Shown one piece after another: positions 37,011 through 45,807 of a stretch of DNA of 64,000 nucleotides; within the stretch, counting starts at the first letter, position 1, and every line of letters starts with the position of its first letter. The notes below the pieces were generated by a model. It made no database searches. It saw only the letters and a program-made list of their open reading frames with translations, and was not told the DNA's origin. The position numbers and the translations under genes were made by a program. The stretch spans positions 682,001 to 746,000 of the forward strand of contig NZ_JANUGV010000002.1 of the NCBI RefSeq assembly GCF_024753215.1. Direction: 5' to 3'. This DNA comes from Massilia solisilvae (GTDB taxonomy: Bacteria > Pseudomonadota > Gammaproteobacteria > Burkholderiales > Burkholderiaceae_D).

Positions 37011-37586
37011 TTACGCGTTCACGCCATACGCGCGCGCCAGCGGCGCCAGGCCGCCGCGGTAGCCCTGGCCGACCGCCCGGAACTGCCAGTCGCCGTTGCT
37101 GCGCACCAGTTCGCCCACCACCATCGAGGGCTGGTCGGCGCAGTCCTCGGGCAGCTCGTAGCGGGCGATCTCGCGCTCGGTGTCGGCGTTCAGGCAGCGC
37201 AGGAAGGCGTGGTTGACCATGCCCAGCGTCTGTCCGGGCGTGTCCGGGTCGTGGATGGTGACCGCCACCGCGATGCGGGCGATGTCCGGCGGCACGTGGG
37301 CCAGGTCCACTTCGAGCCGCTCGTCGTCGCCGCTGGCCACGTCGATGCGGCTGTCGGTGGTGCGCTCGACCGAGCCGTCCTCCGAGCGCAGGTTGTTGTA
37401 GAAGACGAAGTCGCCGTCGTCGCGCACCTTGCCGTCCGCGCGCAGCATGAACGCGCTGCCGTCCAGGTCCACGCCGATGCTGCCGGCCTCGCGCGGCTCC
37501 CAGTTCAGGCCGAGGATCACGCGCTTGACGCCCGGATCTTCCTTGGTCAGGCTGACATTGCCGCCTTTTTTCAGGCTGATCGCCAT
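37011..37586 (-). CDS. terD: TerD-family stress protein
   Basis: A 191-residue calcium-binding-type TerD domain protein. The family start MAISLKKGGNVSLTKE is intact, with GLNWEPREAG and SGDDERLEVDL motifs that bind Ca2+ in this family. TerD proteins are tied to tellurite and phage/oxidative stress phenotypes, but a mechanism is not agreed. ATG 37586 has AAAGGAAAG upstream. It follows the DUF475 membrane gene by 23 bp, and the pair looks like one operon, a reduced ter module. Confidence 0.92.
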   Translation of the reverse strand: MAISLKKGGNVSLTKEDPGVKRVILGLNWEPREAGSIGVDLDGSAFMLRADGKVRDDGDFVFYNNLRSEDGSVERTTDSRIDVASGDDERLEVDLAHVPPDIARIAVAVTIHDPDTPGQTLGMVNHAFLRCLNADTEREIARYELPEDCADQPSMVVGELVRSNGDWQFRAVGQGYRGGLAPLARAYGVNA

Positions 37587-37609
37587 GGGACTTTCCTTTC
37601 TCGGATGAG

Positions 37610-38665
37610 CTAGGCCAGCTCCGGCTTGCCCTCGTTTGCGCGCGCCATCCGCTTGCGGTAGCGGATCGACGACCACAACGACACGAGGATGAACACGACG
37701 CCGGACAGGCCGGTGAACCATTCGGGGATCTCGTACTGCACGCTGAGAAACATGATCAGGGCCAGGATGCCGATGGCATAGTGCGCGCCGTGCTCGAGGA
37801 ACACGAACTGGTCGAGCGTGCCGCGCCGGACCAGGAACACGGTGAGCGAGCGCACGAACATGGCGCCGATGGCCAGCCCCAGCATGATGATGACCACGTC
37901 GTTGGAGATGGCAAACGCGCCGATCACGCCGTCGAAGCTGAACGAGGCGTCCAGCACCTCCAGGTACAGGAAGCCGCCGATGCTGCCGCGCGCGATGATC
38001 TGGCCGATGGCCGGGTCGTGCTCTTCCTCCTCGAGCAGCCCGCTGATCCAGTCCACGCCCACGTACACGGCCACCCCGACCACGCCGGCGATGAGCACCG
38101 GCAGCTGGTCCGCCGGCCCGACCAGGTTCATGGCCCCGAACGCGGCCAAGAGCGCGATCAGCACGGCCAGGCCCTCGCTGCCGTACTTGCCGATCTTTTC
38201 CTCGATCTTGCCGAGCCAGTGCAGTTCCTTGTCACCGTCGAACAAAAAGTTGAGGAAGACCAGCAGCAGGAAGGCGCCGCCGAACACCGCCACCTCGGCA
38301 TGGCGCGCAGCCAGGTGACGCGCATAGATGTCCGGGGTGGCCACGGCCATGTGCCAGACGTCGATCAGCCCGAGCCCGGTGGCCACCGCGACGATGGCCA
38401 GGGGAAACACGAGGCGCATGCCGAACACGGCCACGACGATGCCCACTGTCAGGAACAAACGCTGCCAGAACGCATTCCAGCCGCGCAGCACGGTTGCGTT
38501 GACCACCGCGTTGTCGAACGACAGCGACACCTCGAGCACGCCAAGCACGGCCGCGATCCACAGCGCGCGCAGCAAGCCCGGCACGCCGCCCTGCAGGTAG
38601 CCCCACCAGCCCGCCAGCCCCAGCAGCACCACGGTGACGATGAACGACAGCCTGAAATGTTGCAT
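37610..38665 (-). CDS. DUF475 / TerC-like integral membrane protein
   Basis: A 351-residue protein with about nine hydrophobic segments. Paired acidic motifs EVSLSFDNAVVNATV near residue 45 and EVLDASFSFDGVIGAFA near residue 225 are the internal-repeat signature of the DUF475/TerC (LysE-like) superfamily. Such proteins are predicted metal or metalloid transporters. ATG 38665 has GGGAGAG just upstream. It is upstream of terD in the same operon, a known association of TerC-type membrane proteins with TerD. Confidence 0.85.
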   Translation of the reverse strand: MQHFRLSFIVTVVLLGLAGWWGYLQGGVPGLLRALWIAAVLGVLEVSLSFDNAVVNATVLRGWNAFWQRLFLTVGIVVAVFGMRLVFPLAIVAVATGLGLIDVWHMAVATPDIYARHLAARHAEVAVFGGAFLLLVFLNFLFDGDKELHWLGKIEEKIGKYGSEGLAVLIALLAAFGAMNLVGPADQLPVLIAGVVGVAVYVGVDWISGLLEEEEHDPAIGQIIARGSIGGFLYLEVLDASFSFDGVIGAFAISNDVVIIMLGLAIGAMFVRSLTVFLVRRGTLDQFVFLEHGAHYAIGILALIMFLSVQYEIPEWFTGLSGVVFILVSLWSSIRYRKRMARANEGKPELA

Positions 38666-38787
38666 CAGCTCTCCCTTCGCAATGGAAGGAATATTACTGG
38701 CTCCCATCGGCGGGTGGCGCAAGGAAGGTCGCCGCGGGGGCCGGGTTCTGAGATAATGCCGCGCGCTCAACATTTTCTGGAACAAGC

Positions 38788-39204
38788 ATGGATTTCGCAT
38801 ATCTGGTAACTCCGCTGCTGACCTGGGTGGTGGTCGGTCCGATCAAATTCCTGATCAACAGCGCGCGCCAGCGCCGCTGGGCGTTCAACCTGGTGGGCAA
38901 TGGGGGGTTTCCGAGCAACCATAGCTCGGTAGTCACCAGCATGGCGACCCTGATCGCGCTGCGCGAGGGGATCGGTCATCCGGCGTTCGGGGTGGCGGTG
39001 ACGCTGGCCTTTATTGTGATGATCGACGCCAACAGCCTGCGCCAGCACGTCGGGCGCCAGGCAGCGGCCATCAACCGGCTGGCAAGGGATGACGCCGGTC
39101 ATACCCGGCTGCGCGAACGGATGGGGCACACGCTGGTCGAAATCGGCGGCGGTATCTGTACCGGCATCGCGATGGGTTTCCTCATCCACGCCCTGTTTAA
39201 ATGA
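38788..39204 (+). CDS. DUF212 divergent PAP2-family membrane protein
   Basis: A 138-residue small membrane protein. FPSNHSSVVTSMATLIAL is the PAP2-like signature found in the divergent DUF212/YuiD group, followed by VMIDANSLRQHVGRQA. Members have acid-phosphatase-like folds but unproven activity. It is divergent from the DUF475 gene with 122 bp between, and a dispersed repeat begins 9 bp after its stop. Confidence 0.88.
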   Translation: MDFAYLVTPLLTWVVVGPIKFLINSARQRRWAFNLVGNGGFPSNHSSVVTSMATLIALREGIGHPAFGVAVTLAFIVMIDANSLRQHVGRQAAAINRLARDDAGHTRLRERMGHTLVEIGGGICTGIAMGFLIHALFK

Positions 39205-39212
39205 GCAGCTCG

Positions 39213-39296
39213 GTAGGGTGGGCAGGTTTCCTGCCCACGCGTTCAATCATGGCAAGCGCGATGTGAACGCGTGGGCGGGGGACCCGCCCACCCTAC
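39213..39296. repeat. Dispersed palindromic repeat, copy 3
   Basis: 84 bp, the shortest copy: GTAGGGTGGGCAGG at one end, CCCGCCCACCCTAC at the other, with CTGCCCACGCGTTCAA and TGAACGCGTGGGCGGG inside. Follows the DUF212 stop by 8 bp. Its shorter central loop relative to the other copies suggests the loop is the variable part of the element. Confidence 0.88.
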
Positions 39297-39350
39297 GTCG
39301 CCGGTTGTCCGCGGACGGGGCGGACACCCCGGACAGTTTTCCCTGCATTT

Positions 39351-39366
39351 CATCCCGGCCGGGATG
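39351..39366. promoter_or_regulatory. 16-bp perfect palindrome upstream of RND operon
   Basis: CATCCCGGCCGGGATG, a perfect palindrome 61 bp upstream of the RND promoter -35. RND operons are often under a TetR-type repressor binding such sites, but no regulator gene is adjacent, so the role is a guess. The rest of the 39297-39520 gap holds no gene I can support. Confidence 0.35.
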
Positions 39367-39426
39367 CAGTTCGTCGCCTTATAACGCAGTTCATCCATCG
39401 ATTCCGGCAACCGGCGGCGTCTTCAA

Positions 39427-39455
39427 TTGACGCTTGTAGCGGCCTCTAGGATACT
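39427..39455 (+). promoter_or_regulatory. Sigma-70 promoter of the RND efflux operon
   Basis: TTGACG (39427-39432), 17-bp spacer, GATACT (39450-39455), leaving about 60 bp of leader before the adaptor ATG at 39521. Hexamers and spacing are close to consensus, the best promoter match I see in the window. Confidence 0.65.
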
Positions 39456-39520
39456 GCGCGCTGGCTGTATTTATTCGCATATTCAGAAGAACCCAAAAGT
39501 CCATTCCTCGGAGATTGACA

Positions 39521-40663
39521 ATGCTGCGTAAAACTATTCTCGTCCTTGCCATGGGAGCGGCGCTCGCCGCCTGCAGCAAGGGGCCCGCGCAACCGGCCCA
39601 GGCGGCCAACGGCAAGGATGCGAAGCCGGTCCAGCTGTTGGTCTCGCAGGAGGACTTGCTGACGGTGCAGAGCAACTCGCTGGTGTCCGGCCCGGTCATC
39701 ACCGGCTCGATCCAGCCCGAGCGCCGCGCCGACCTGCGCGCCGAGGTGCAGGCGGTGGTGTTGCAGGTGCTCAAGGAGAATGGCGAGCCGGTCAAGAAGG
39801 GCGACGTGCTGGTCAAGCTGGACGAGACCTCGATCCGCGACAGCCTGCTGTCGGCCCAGGAAGCGGTGCGCGCCTCGAGCCAGGCATTCGACCAGGCCAG
39901 CCGCCAGGTCGAGCGCCTGAAGACGCTGCGCGCCTCGGGCATGGTGTCGCAGCAGGCCTTCGACGACGCCGAAGTGCGCCGCAACAACGCCCAGAGCGAC
40001 CTGTCGGCCGCCCGCGCGCGCGAGGTGTCGGCGCGCCAGCAGCTCGGCCGCACCGTGGTGCGCGCGCCGTTCGACGGCATCGTGTCCGACCGCAAGGTGT
40101 CGAACGGTGACACCGCCTCGATCGGCAAGGAACTGCTGAAGGTGATCGACCCGAGCAGCATGCGCTTCGAGGGCCGCGTGTCGGCTGACAAGATCAGCCA
40201 GGTGAAGGTGGGCCAGCAGGTGGCGTTTCGCATCAACGGCTACGGCGACCAGCCGTTTGCCGGCACCGTCAAGCGCATCGACCCGGCCGCCAACGACGTG
40301 ACGCGCCAGGTCGAGGTGCTGGTCAGCTTTGCCGGCCAAAGCGCGCAGCCGCGCGTGTCCGGCCTGTACGCCGAAGGCCGCATCGACGCCGAGACCACCG
40401 ACGCGCTGATGCTGCCGGAAAGCGCCCTGGTGCGCGCCGGCGACAAGACCTATGCATGGCGCCTGAACGGCAAGAGCATCGCCAAGGTGGACGTGCTGCT
40501 GGGCGCGCGCGACCAGCGCACCGGCAAGCTGGAGATCAAGGGTGGCCTGAAGAGCGGCGACGCGGTGCTGCGCAACCCTGGTTCGAGCCTGAAGGATGGC
40601 CAGCCGGTGGAGCTGGCGGTGGCCAAGGTGGCCAGCGCAGGCAACCCGGTGCAGGGGAAGTAA
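39521..40663 (+). CDS. RND efflux periplasmic adaptor lipoprotein
   Basis: A 380-residue membrane-fusion protein. The signal ends in a lipobox LAAC with Cys18, so it is anchored in the inner membrane. Then comes the lipoyl-like half (GEPVKKGDVLVKLDETS), a coiled-coil hairpin rich in Ala/Arg/Gln (~110-190), the second lipoyl half (RTVVRAPFDGIVSDRKVSNGD) and a beta-barrel. It couples the RND pump to an outer-membrane channel, whose gene is not next to it. It begins behind GGAG and ends 3 bp before the pump gene. Confidence 0.93.
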   Translation: MLRKTILVLAMGAALAACSKGPAQPAQAANGKDAKPVQLLVSQEDLLTVQSNSLVSGPVITGSIQPERRADLRAEVQAVVLQVLKENGEPVKKGDVLVKLDETSIRDSLLSAQEAVRASSQAFDQASRQVERLKTLRASGMVSQQAFDDAEVRRNNAQSDLSAARAREVSARQQLGRTVVRAPFDGIVSDRKVSNGDTASIGKELLKVIDPSSMRFEGRVSADKISQVKVGQQVAFRINGYGDQPFAGTVKRIDPAANDVTRQVEVLVSFAGQSAQPRVSGLYAEGRIDAETTDALMLPESALVRAGDKTYAWRLNGKSIAKVDVLLGARDQRTGKLEIKGGLKSGDAVLRNPGSSLKDGQPVELAVAKVASAGNPVQGK

Positions 40664-40666
40664 GCC

Positions 40667-43600
40667 ATGTTCCTGTCCAATTTCAGTGTCAAGAAGCCAG
40701 TCGCCACGGTCGTGCTGATCCTGGCGATGATGTGCCTGGGCCTGCTCGCGCTCAACAAGCTGCGCGTGAACCAGAACCCGGACGTGGAGCGTCCGCTCAT
40801 CATCGTGACGATCCCGTACCCCGGCGCTTCGCCCGATACGGTCGAGCGCGAGGTGGTCAACCGCCTGGAAAAGTCGATGCAGAGCATCCAGGGCGTGACC
40901 GATATCAGCGTGGACGTGAACGAGAGCCAGGCCCAGTTCTGGCTTGAATTCGACTTCAAGCGCAACCTGATCGAAGCCTCGGACGACATCCGCAACGCGA
41001 TCGCCTCGGTGCGCTACAAGCTGCCGGTGGACATGCGCGAGCCGATCCTGTCGCGCTTTGACATGTCGGCCATGCCGGTGATGTCGATGGCGCTGTCGTC
41101 CTCGACCCTGTCGCATGCCGAGATCTCGCGCCTGGCCGAGGACGTGCTGGCCGACAAGTTCCGCGGCATCGATGGCGTGTCCACGGTGCAGGTGACCGGT
41201 TCGCTCAAGCGCGAGCTGTCGGTGCTGCTGCACGCCCAGCGCCTGCGCGAATACAACGTGTCGGTGGGCGAGGTGGTCAACGCGCTGCGCAGCCAGAACA
41301 CCAACGCCCCGGTGGGCAAGGTGCGCGGCTCGCTGGACGAGAAGAGCATCCGCCTGGTCGGCCGCATCGAGCGACCCGAGGATTTCTCGCAAGTGGTGGT
41401 CAAGCGCAACGGCGACACCATCGTGCGCCTGAACCAGGTGGCCGACATCAAGGATGGCTACGCCGACATCAACAGCATGTCGATCCGTAGCGGCAAGTCG
41501 AACGTCGGCATCCACGTGTCGCGCTCGCGCGACGCCTCCACCGTGGCGATCGCGACCAAGGTGCGCGCCATGGTCGATGAGATCAAGAAAGACCTGCCGC
41601 CCGGGACCAACCTGGAAGTGGTGCGCGACGGCGGCAAGGACGCCCAGCGCAGCCTGAACAACGTGATCGAGTCGCTGGTGTTCGGCGCCGTGCTGACCGT
41701 GTTCGTGGTGTACGCCTTCCTCAATTCGTGGCGTTCGACCCTGATCACCGCGCTGTCGCTGCCGACCTCGGTGATGGCCGCGTTCATCGCCGTGTGGCTG
41801 TGCGGCTTCACGCTGAACTTCATGACGCTGCTCGGCCTGTCGCTGGCGATCGGCGTGCTGATCGACGACGCGATCGTGGTGCGCGAGAACATCGTGCGCC
41901 ACATGGAAAGCGGCAAGGACCGCCGCACCGCGGCGCTCGACGGCACCGCCGAAATCGGCATGGCGGTGGCCTCGACCACCTTCTCGATCATGGCCGTGTT
42001 CATCCCGGTGGCGTTCATGCCGGGCGTGGCCGGCGAGTGGTTCCGTCCGTTCGCGCTGACCGTGGCGTGCTCGGTGGCGGTGTCGCTGTTCATCTCGTTC
42101 ACGCTCGACCCGCTGCTGTCGGCCTTCTGGGGCGACCCGCCGGGCTACCACCATGCGCCCAAGACCGGCATTTCCAAGGTGCTGCAGCGCTTTAACGAGT
42201 GGTTCGACCGCCAGGCCGACCGCTACGGCAACGTGATTGCCTGGGCGCTGCACCACCGCCGCTGGATGAGCGCGATTGCCGTGGCCAGCTTCATCGGTGC
42301 GATCGCGCTGCACGCCAAGTTCGGCGGCTCGGCCTTCCTGCCCAAGATGGACGGCAGCAACCTGGCGATCGACGTGCGCACCCCGGCCTCGTCCTCGCTC
42401 GAATACGCCAAGCTGAAGATGGAAGAAGCGGCCGCGCTGGCACGCACGATTCCGGAAGTGAAGGAAACCAACAGCAACATCGCCCCCTCCGGTGGACGCA
42501 TCTATGTGGACATCGGCATGCGCCAGACCCGCAAGCGTACCGGCTCGGAGATCGCGATCGAGCTGCGCCAGAAGGTCAGCCGCCTGGTGGGCGCCGAGTA
42601 CGTGGTGCAGGACGACCTGAACAACGGCGGCGGCAAGCCGGTCCAGATCGAGTTCACCGGCCCGGATTCGCGCAAGCTGACCGAACTGACCGGCAAATAC
42701 ATGGAGAAGCTGCGCCAGGTGCCGGGCGCGGTGGACGTGAGCCTGTCGCAGCAGGATCCGAAGGACGAGCTGCAGATCGAGCTGGACCGGGGCCTGGCCA
42801 ACTCGATGGGGGTCTCGGTCAACGACGCGGCGCAAGCGCTGCGCGTGGCCTTCGCCGGCATCGAGGTGGGCGACTGGGTTGACCCGGGCGGCGAAACGCG
42901 CGACGTGGCGGTGCGCCTGGACCCGCTTGATCGCGTGACCACCGAGAACATCGAGCGCCTGCCGATCGCGGTGCCCGGTTCGAGCATGATGGTGCCGCTC
43001 GACCAGATCGCCAAAATCACGATGGGCAAGGGCCCGTCCGCGATCGAGCACAAGAACGGCAAGCGCGTGATCACGGTGTCGGCCAACGTGCAGGGCCGCT
43101 CGAACGGCGAAGTGACGGCCGACGCGATGAAGCTGGCCAAGCAGATGGACTTCCCGCCGGGCTACGGTCTGTCGCTGGGCGGCGCCGGCCGCGACCAGCA
43201 GGAACTGTTCACCCAGATGGTGATCGCGCTGGTGTCGGGCATTGGCCTGATGTACCTGATCCTGGTGATGCAGTTCGGCTCGTTCACGGCGCCGCTGGCG
43301 GTGATGATGTCGCTGCCGCTGTCGCTGATCGGCGTGGTGCTGGCGCTGCTGCTGACCCACGGGACCATTAACCTGATGAGCCTGATCGGCATCATCATGC
43401 TGATGGGCCTGGTGGCGAAGAACGCGATCCTGCTGCTGGATGCAACCCGCTCACGCGAGGCCGCCGGCATCGACCGCGAGGAAGCGCTGATGGCGGCCGG
43501 CCGCTCGCGCCTGCGCCCGATCCTGATGACGACCTTCGCGCTGATCGCCGGCATGCTGCCGGTGGCGATGGCCTACGGCGAGTCCGGCCAGTTCTACCAG

Positions 43601-43870
43601 CCGCTCGCGATCGCGATCATCGGTGGCACGATCACCTCGACCATGCTGACGCTGCTGGTGGTGCCCACCTTCTACGACAGCATTGAGATCGCGCGTGACC
43701 GCATGTTCGCCAAGTTCCAGCGCCGCGCCGTGCGCTGGCATGTGCTGCCGGCGTTCGTGGCGACCTTCGTCGAAGCGATCCTGACGCTGACCTTCGTGCG
43801 CCTGGTGTTCCGCCTGCTGGTGCAGGGCGGGCGCAAGCTCACCGGACGCACGGCGCCGCAGGCGGCGTAA
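40667..43870 (+). CDS. RND-family multidrug efflux pump
   Basis: A 1067-residue inner-membrane proton antiporter of the AcrB/MexF (HAE1) type. The N-terminus MFLSNFSVKKPVATVVL is typical. Twelve membrane helices lie in two blocks around two large periplasmic loops. The first loop contains PGASPDTVEREVVNRLE. The motif SLAIGVLIDDAIVVREN in helix 4 carries the proton-relay Asp pair, and GLVAKNAILLLD is the helix-10 counterpart. Substrates are not predictable. It forms an operon with the adaptor only, so an outer-membrane partner such as TolC must come from elsewhere. Confidence 0.95.
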   Translation: MFLSNFSVKKPVATVVLILAMMCLGLLALNKLRVNQNPDVERPLIIVTIPYPGASPDTVEREVVNRLEKSMQSIQGVTDISVDVNESQAQFWLEFDFKRNLIEASDDIRNAIASVRYKLPVDMREPILSRFDMSAMPVMSMALSSSTLSHAEISRLAEDVLADKFRGIDGVSTVQVTGSLKRELSVLLHAQRLREYNVSVGEVVNALRSQNTNAPVGKVRGSLDEKSIRLVGRIERPEDFSQVVVKRNGDTIVRLNQVADIKDGYADINSMSIRSGKSNVGIHVSRSRDASTVAIATKVRAMVDEIKKDLPPGTNLEVVRDGGKDAQRSLNNVIESLVFGAVLTVFVVYAFLNSWRSTLITALSLPTSVMAAFIAVWLCGFTLNFMTLLGLSLAIGVLIDDAIVVRENIVRHMESGKDRRTAALDGTAEIGMAVASTTFSIMAVFIPVAFMPGVAGEWFRPFALTVACSVAVSLFISFTLDPLLSAFWGDPPGYHHAPKTGISKVLQRFNEWFDRQADRYGNVIAWALHHRRWMSAIAVASFIGAIALHAKFGGSAFLPKMDGSNLAIDVRTPASSSLEYAKLKMEEAAALARTIPEVKETNSNIAPSGGRIYVDIGMRQTRKRTGSEIAIELRQKVSRLVGAEYVVQDDLNNGGGKPVQIEFTGPDSRKLTELTGKYMEKLRQVPGAVDVSLSQQDPKDELQIELDRGLANSMGVSVNDAAQALRVAFAGIEVGDWVDPGGETRDVAVRLDPLDRVTTENIERLPIAVPGSSMMVPLDQIAKITMGKGPSAIEHKNGKRVITVSANVQGRSNGEVTADAMKLAKQMDFPPGYGLSLGGAGRDQQELFTQMVIALVSGIGLMYLILVMQFGSFTAPLAVMMSLPLSLIGVVLALLLTHGTINLMSLIGIIMLMGLVAKNAILLLDATRSREAAGIDREEALMAAGRSRLRPILMTTFALIAGMLPVAMAYGESGQFYQPLAIAIIGGTITSTMLTLLVVPTFYDSIEIARDRMFAKFQRRAVRWHVLPAFVATFVEAILTLTFVRLVFRLLVQGGRKLTGRTAPQAA

Positions 43871-44160
43871 GCCGGTCTGGCATGGCCAGCCCTGCGGGGC
43901 TGGCATGCGGTGTGCAGTCTGGGTTCCGAGGCAACAGGGACCGATAGCGGGTGTGCGCGCCGTGCGCACTGCGCGGCTGGCGCGTTTGTCCGGCGTGACC
44001 GGACAGCGCAAACGGCAAAGCCGAGCAGCCAGCCCAGGCTGGTGCCCCAAGGCGTCGGCACAGCGGCGCTGCATCGCGTCCGCTGCCCAACAACAAGTTC
44101 GTGCCGGCCTGCGCCGGCCCCAGAGCCCGCCCCGCGGGCTCTGGCCTTTTGCGCGGGGCC
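43871..44160. other. Non-coding stretch after the RND operon
   Basis: No plausible gene. It holds a GC-rich hairpin just after the pump stop (CCAGCCC/GGGCTGG around 43886-43903, no T tract) and, near its right end, the terminator listed separately. The remainder shows no structure I can name. Confidence 0.6.
44120..44150 (+). terminator. Intrinsic terminator, probably of the RND operon
   Basis: Perfect 11-bp stem CCAGAGCCCGC / GCGGGCTCTGG with a 3-nt loop, followed by CCTTTT on the plus strand. It lies about 250 bp after the pump stop, rather far, but no other T-tailed hairpin is closer. Confidence 0.7.
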
Positions 44161-44562
44161 TTAGCGGCCGCCGCCAGACGAACCCGACGTGCCACCGGCC
44201 GGCGGCGTGGTCGTGGTGGTGGTGGTGGTGCTGCTGCTGGTGCCGGTTTCGCCGCTGGTGCCCGACGTGCCGCCCGTGGTGCCGCCGCTGGTGCCGCCCG
44301 TGGTGCCGCCCGTGGCGCCGGTACCGCTGGTGCCGCCAGCAGTGCCGGTTGCGGTGCCGGTGTCGCCGGTGGTGCCGGTGCCGCCGGTGGTGCCGCCCGT
44401 GGTGCCACTGGTGCCGGAGGTGGTGCTCGGCGTGGTGGCGGTGGTGTCGGTGGTGGTGGTGGTGCTGGTCGGCTCATTCTTTTTGCAAGCGCCCAACACG
44501 CCCAGGCTTGCCATCAGGGCTGCGGTTACCAGGAATTTAGGTGCGTAGGTTAATGCTTTCAT
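44161..44562 (-). CDS. Low-complexity Thr/Gly-repeat lipoprotein
   Basis: A 133-residue protein. The signal peptide ends in LGAC, giving lipid-modified Cys26. The mature part after KKNEP is nearly all Thr, Gly and Ser, including runs of GGTSGT-type units and a stretch of eight Thr, and ends in GGR. No folded domain is visible. ATG 44562 follows a GAGGAG site. It is probably an outer-membrane-exposed flexible or glycosylated lipoprotein; that is inference. Tandem repeats in the DNA make it prone to length change between strains. Confidence 0.75.
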   Translation of the reverse strand: MKALTYAPKFLVTAALMASLGVLGACKKNEPTSTTTTTDTTATTPSTTSGTSGTTGGTTGGTGTTGDTGTATGTAGGTSGTGATGGTTGGTSGGTTGGTSGTSGETGTSSSTTTTTTTTPPAGGTSGSSGGGR

Positions 44563-44812
44563 TGTTTATACTCCTCGTTCACGTCTATCTTGTGCCGCCG
44601 CGCCCAGGTGAGGCGCTGGACCACAGCGGCGCCAGTTCAGCCCCGCCCCAGGCTTGATGCGGCCGGGTGGTGGGACCCTCAGGGAACCGACGCAATACGC
44701 GGCCCCGTCGCAGTGCACGAATCCGACTGTCAACATTAGACTGGCGACGCTGCTGCCAGTTCGTCAAATTGCGCACTACCTGCTTGAATCCGCCATACAG
44801 TCAGCGGAACTT

Positions 44813-44845
44813 GATGAAGGTCAGGAGCTGATCCTGACCTTCATC
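44813..44845 (-). terminator. Perfect 14-bp hairpin spanning the nnrD stop codon
   Basis: GATGAAGGTCAGGA and its exact complement flank a 5-nt loop (44827-44831). The nnrD stop is inside one arm. On the minus strand no T tract follows, so it may end or protect the transcript rather than be a classic intrinsic terminator. Confidence 0.5.
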
Positions 44846-45803
44846 CCCCCGGCGCGTGCCGGATGGCCGTTGCGCCGCCGGCCCTGCGGCCGGCGGCAAT
44901 GTCCAGCAGCGCGGGAATCTCGTTGCACAGTTCCCGCGCCAGATAGCCGAGCGTGCCGCAGCGCGCCGCCAGCCGCTCGCCGGCGCGCGCATGCATCGCC
45001 ACGCCCCAGCAGGTGGCCTGCGCCAGCGGCGCCCCGCGCGCCGCGCAGCCGCCGATGATTCCCGCCAGCACGTCCCCGGAACCGGAGCTGGCCAGCCCGA
45101 CGTTGCCGCCTTCGTGGCGCCAGCATTGCCCGCCCGGCTCGGCGATCCAGGTCACCGCGCCTTTGAGCGCGACCACCGCGTTCCAGCGCGCGGCCGCCTG
45201 TTGCGCGTAGCGCGCCGGTGCGGCGCACACCTCTTCCTTGGTGGCGCCGGTCAGGTGCGCCATTTCGCCCGCGTGCGGGGTGAGCACCACCGGCTGGGCG
45301 AAGCGAAACGGCGTCGCGCCCGGTGCCGCATGCAGCAGCGTGCCCATGGCGCAGGCGTCCAGCACCAGCGCGGTGGCGCTGTCGTCCAGCCGCGGCAGCA
45401 GCGCGTGCACCAGCGTGGCTGTGGCGGCCTCGTCCTGCATGCCGGGGCCGATCAGCACCGCGCTGACGCGGTCGGCCAGCGGATCGAGCCGCGCCACGGC
45501 GTCCAGCGCAAAGCCGCCGGCCTCGTTTTCGGCCAGGCCCAGCACGCGCGCCTCGGGGATCGCCAGCGCGACCAGCTGCGCCACGCTCTTGCCGGTGGCG
45601 ATGGTGAGCTTGCCGGCGCCGGCGCGCAGCGCGGCGGTGGCGGCCAATATGACCGCGCCCGGCATCTCGCGCGAGCCGCCCAGCACCAGCACGTGCCCGC
45701 GCGCTTCCTTGTCGGCGTCGCTGCCGGGCATCGGCAGCGGCCACGCGCGCAGCGCGCGTTCGTCGAGTTGGTGCACCAGCGGTGCGGCGGCCAGGTGGCT
45801 CAT
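44841..45803 (-). CDS. nnrD: ADP-dependent NAD(P)H-hydrate dehydratase
   Basis: A 320-residue ribokinase-fold enzyme that repairs hydrated NAD(P)H. Family motifs are GHVLVLGGSREMPGA (36-50), LTPHAGE (174-180), and GSGDVLAG at 241-248 (usually GTGDVLAG). Only the dehydratase half is present; the epimerase half (NnrE), fused in many bacteria, is not in the window. ATG 45803 is 4 bp after the stop of the phosphatase gene, so the two are co-transcribed. Confidence 0.9.
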   Translation of the reverse strand: MSHLAAAPLVHQLDERALRAWPLPMPGSDADKEARGHVLVLGGSREMPGAVILAATAALRAGAGKLTIATGKSVAQLVALAIPEARVLGLAENEAGGFALDAVARLDPLADRVSAVLIGPGMQDEAATATLVHALLPRLDDSATALVLDACAMGTLLHAAPGATPFRFAQPVVLTPHAGEMAHLTGATKEEVCAAPARYAQQAAARWNAVVALKGAVTWIAEPGGQCWRHEGGNVGLASSGSGDVLAGIIGGCAARGAPLAQATCWGVAMHARAGERLAARCGTLGYLARELCNEIPALLDIAAGRRAGGATAIRHAPGG

Positions 45804-45807
45804 CGGT

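Noticed and set aside
39446..43360. A 1304-codon open frame on the minus strand opposite the RND adaptor and pump genes.
   Set aside because: It is antisense to two clear genes, and its His/Arg/Gln-rich low-complexity sequence is what a high-GC third-position frame gives by chance.
43871..44119. Thought of a small regulatory RNA between the RND pump and the terminator at 44120.
   Set aside because: No promoter and no known RNA signature was found; the stretch is listed only as non-coding.
43839..44553. Several open frames in both directions over the lipoprotein and its 3' flank (for example Pro/Ala- or Trp/Arg-rich products).
   Set aside because: All are alternate readings of the ACC/GGC/GGT repeat; only the minus frame with a signal peptide and lipobox is sensible.
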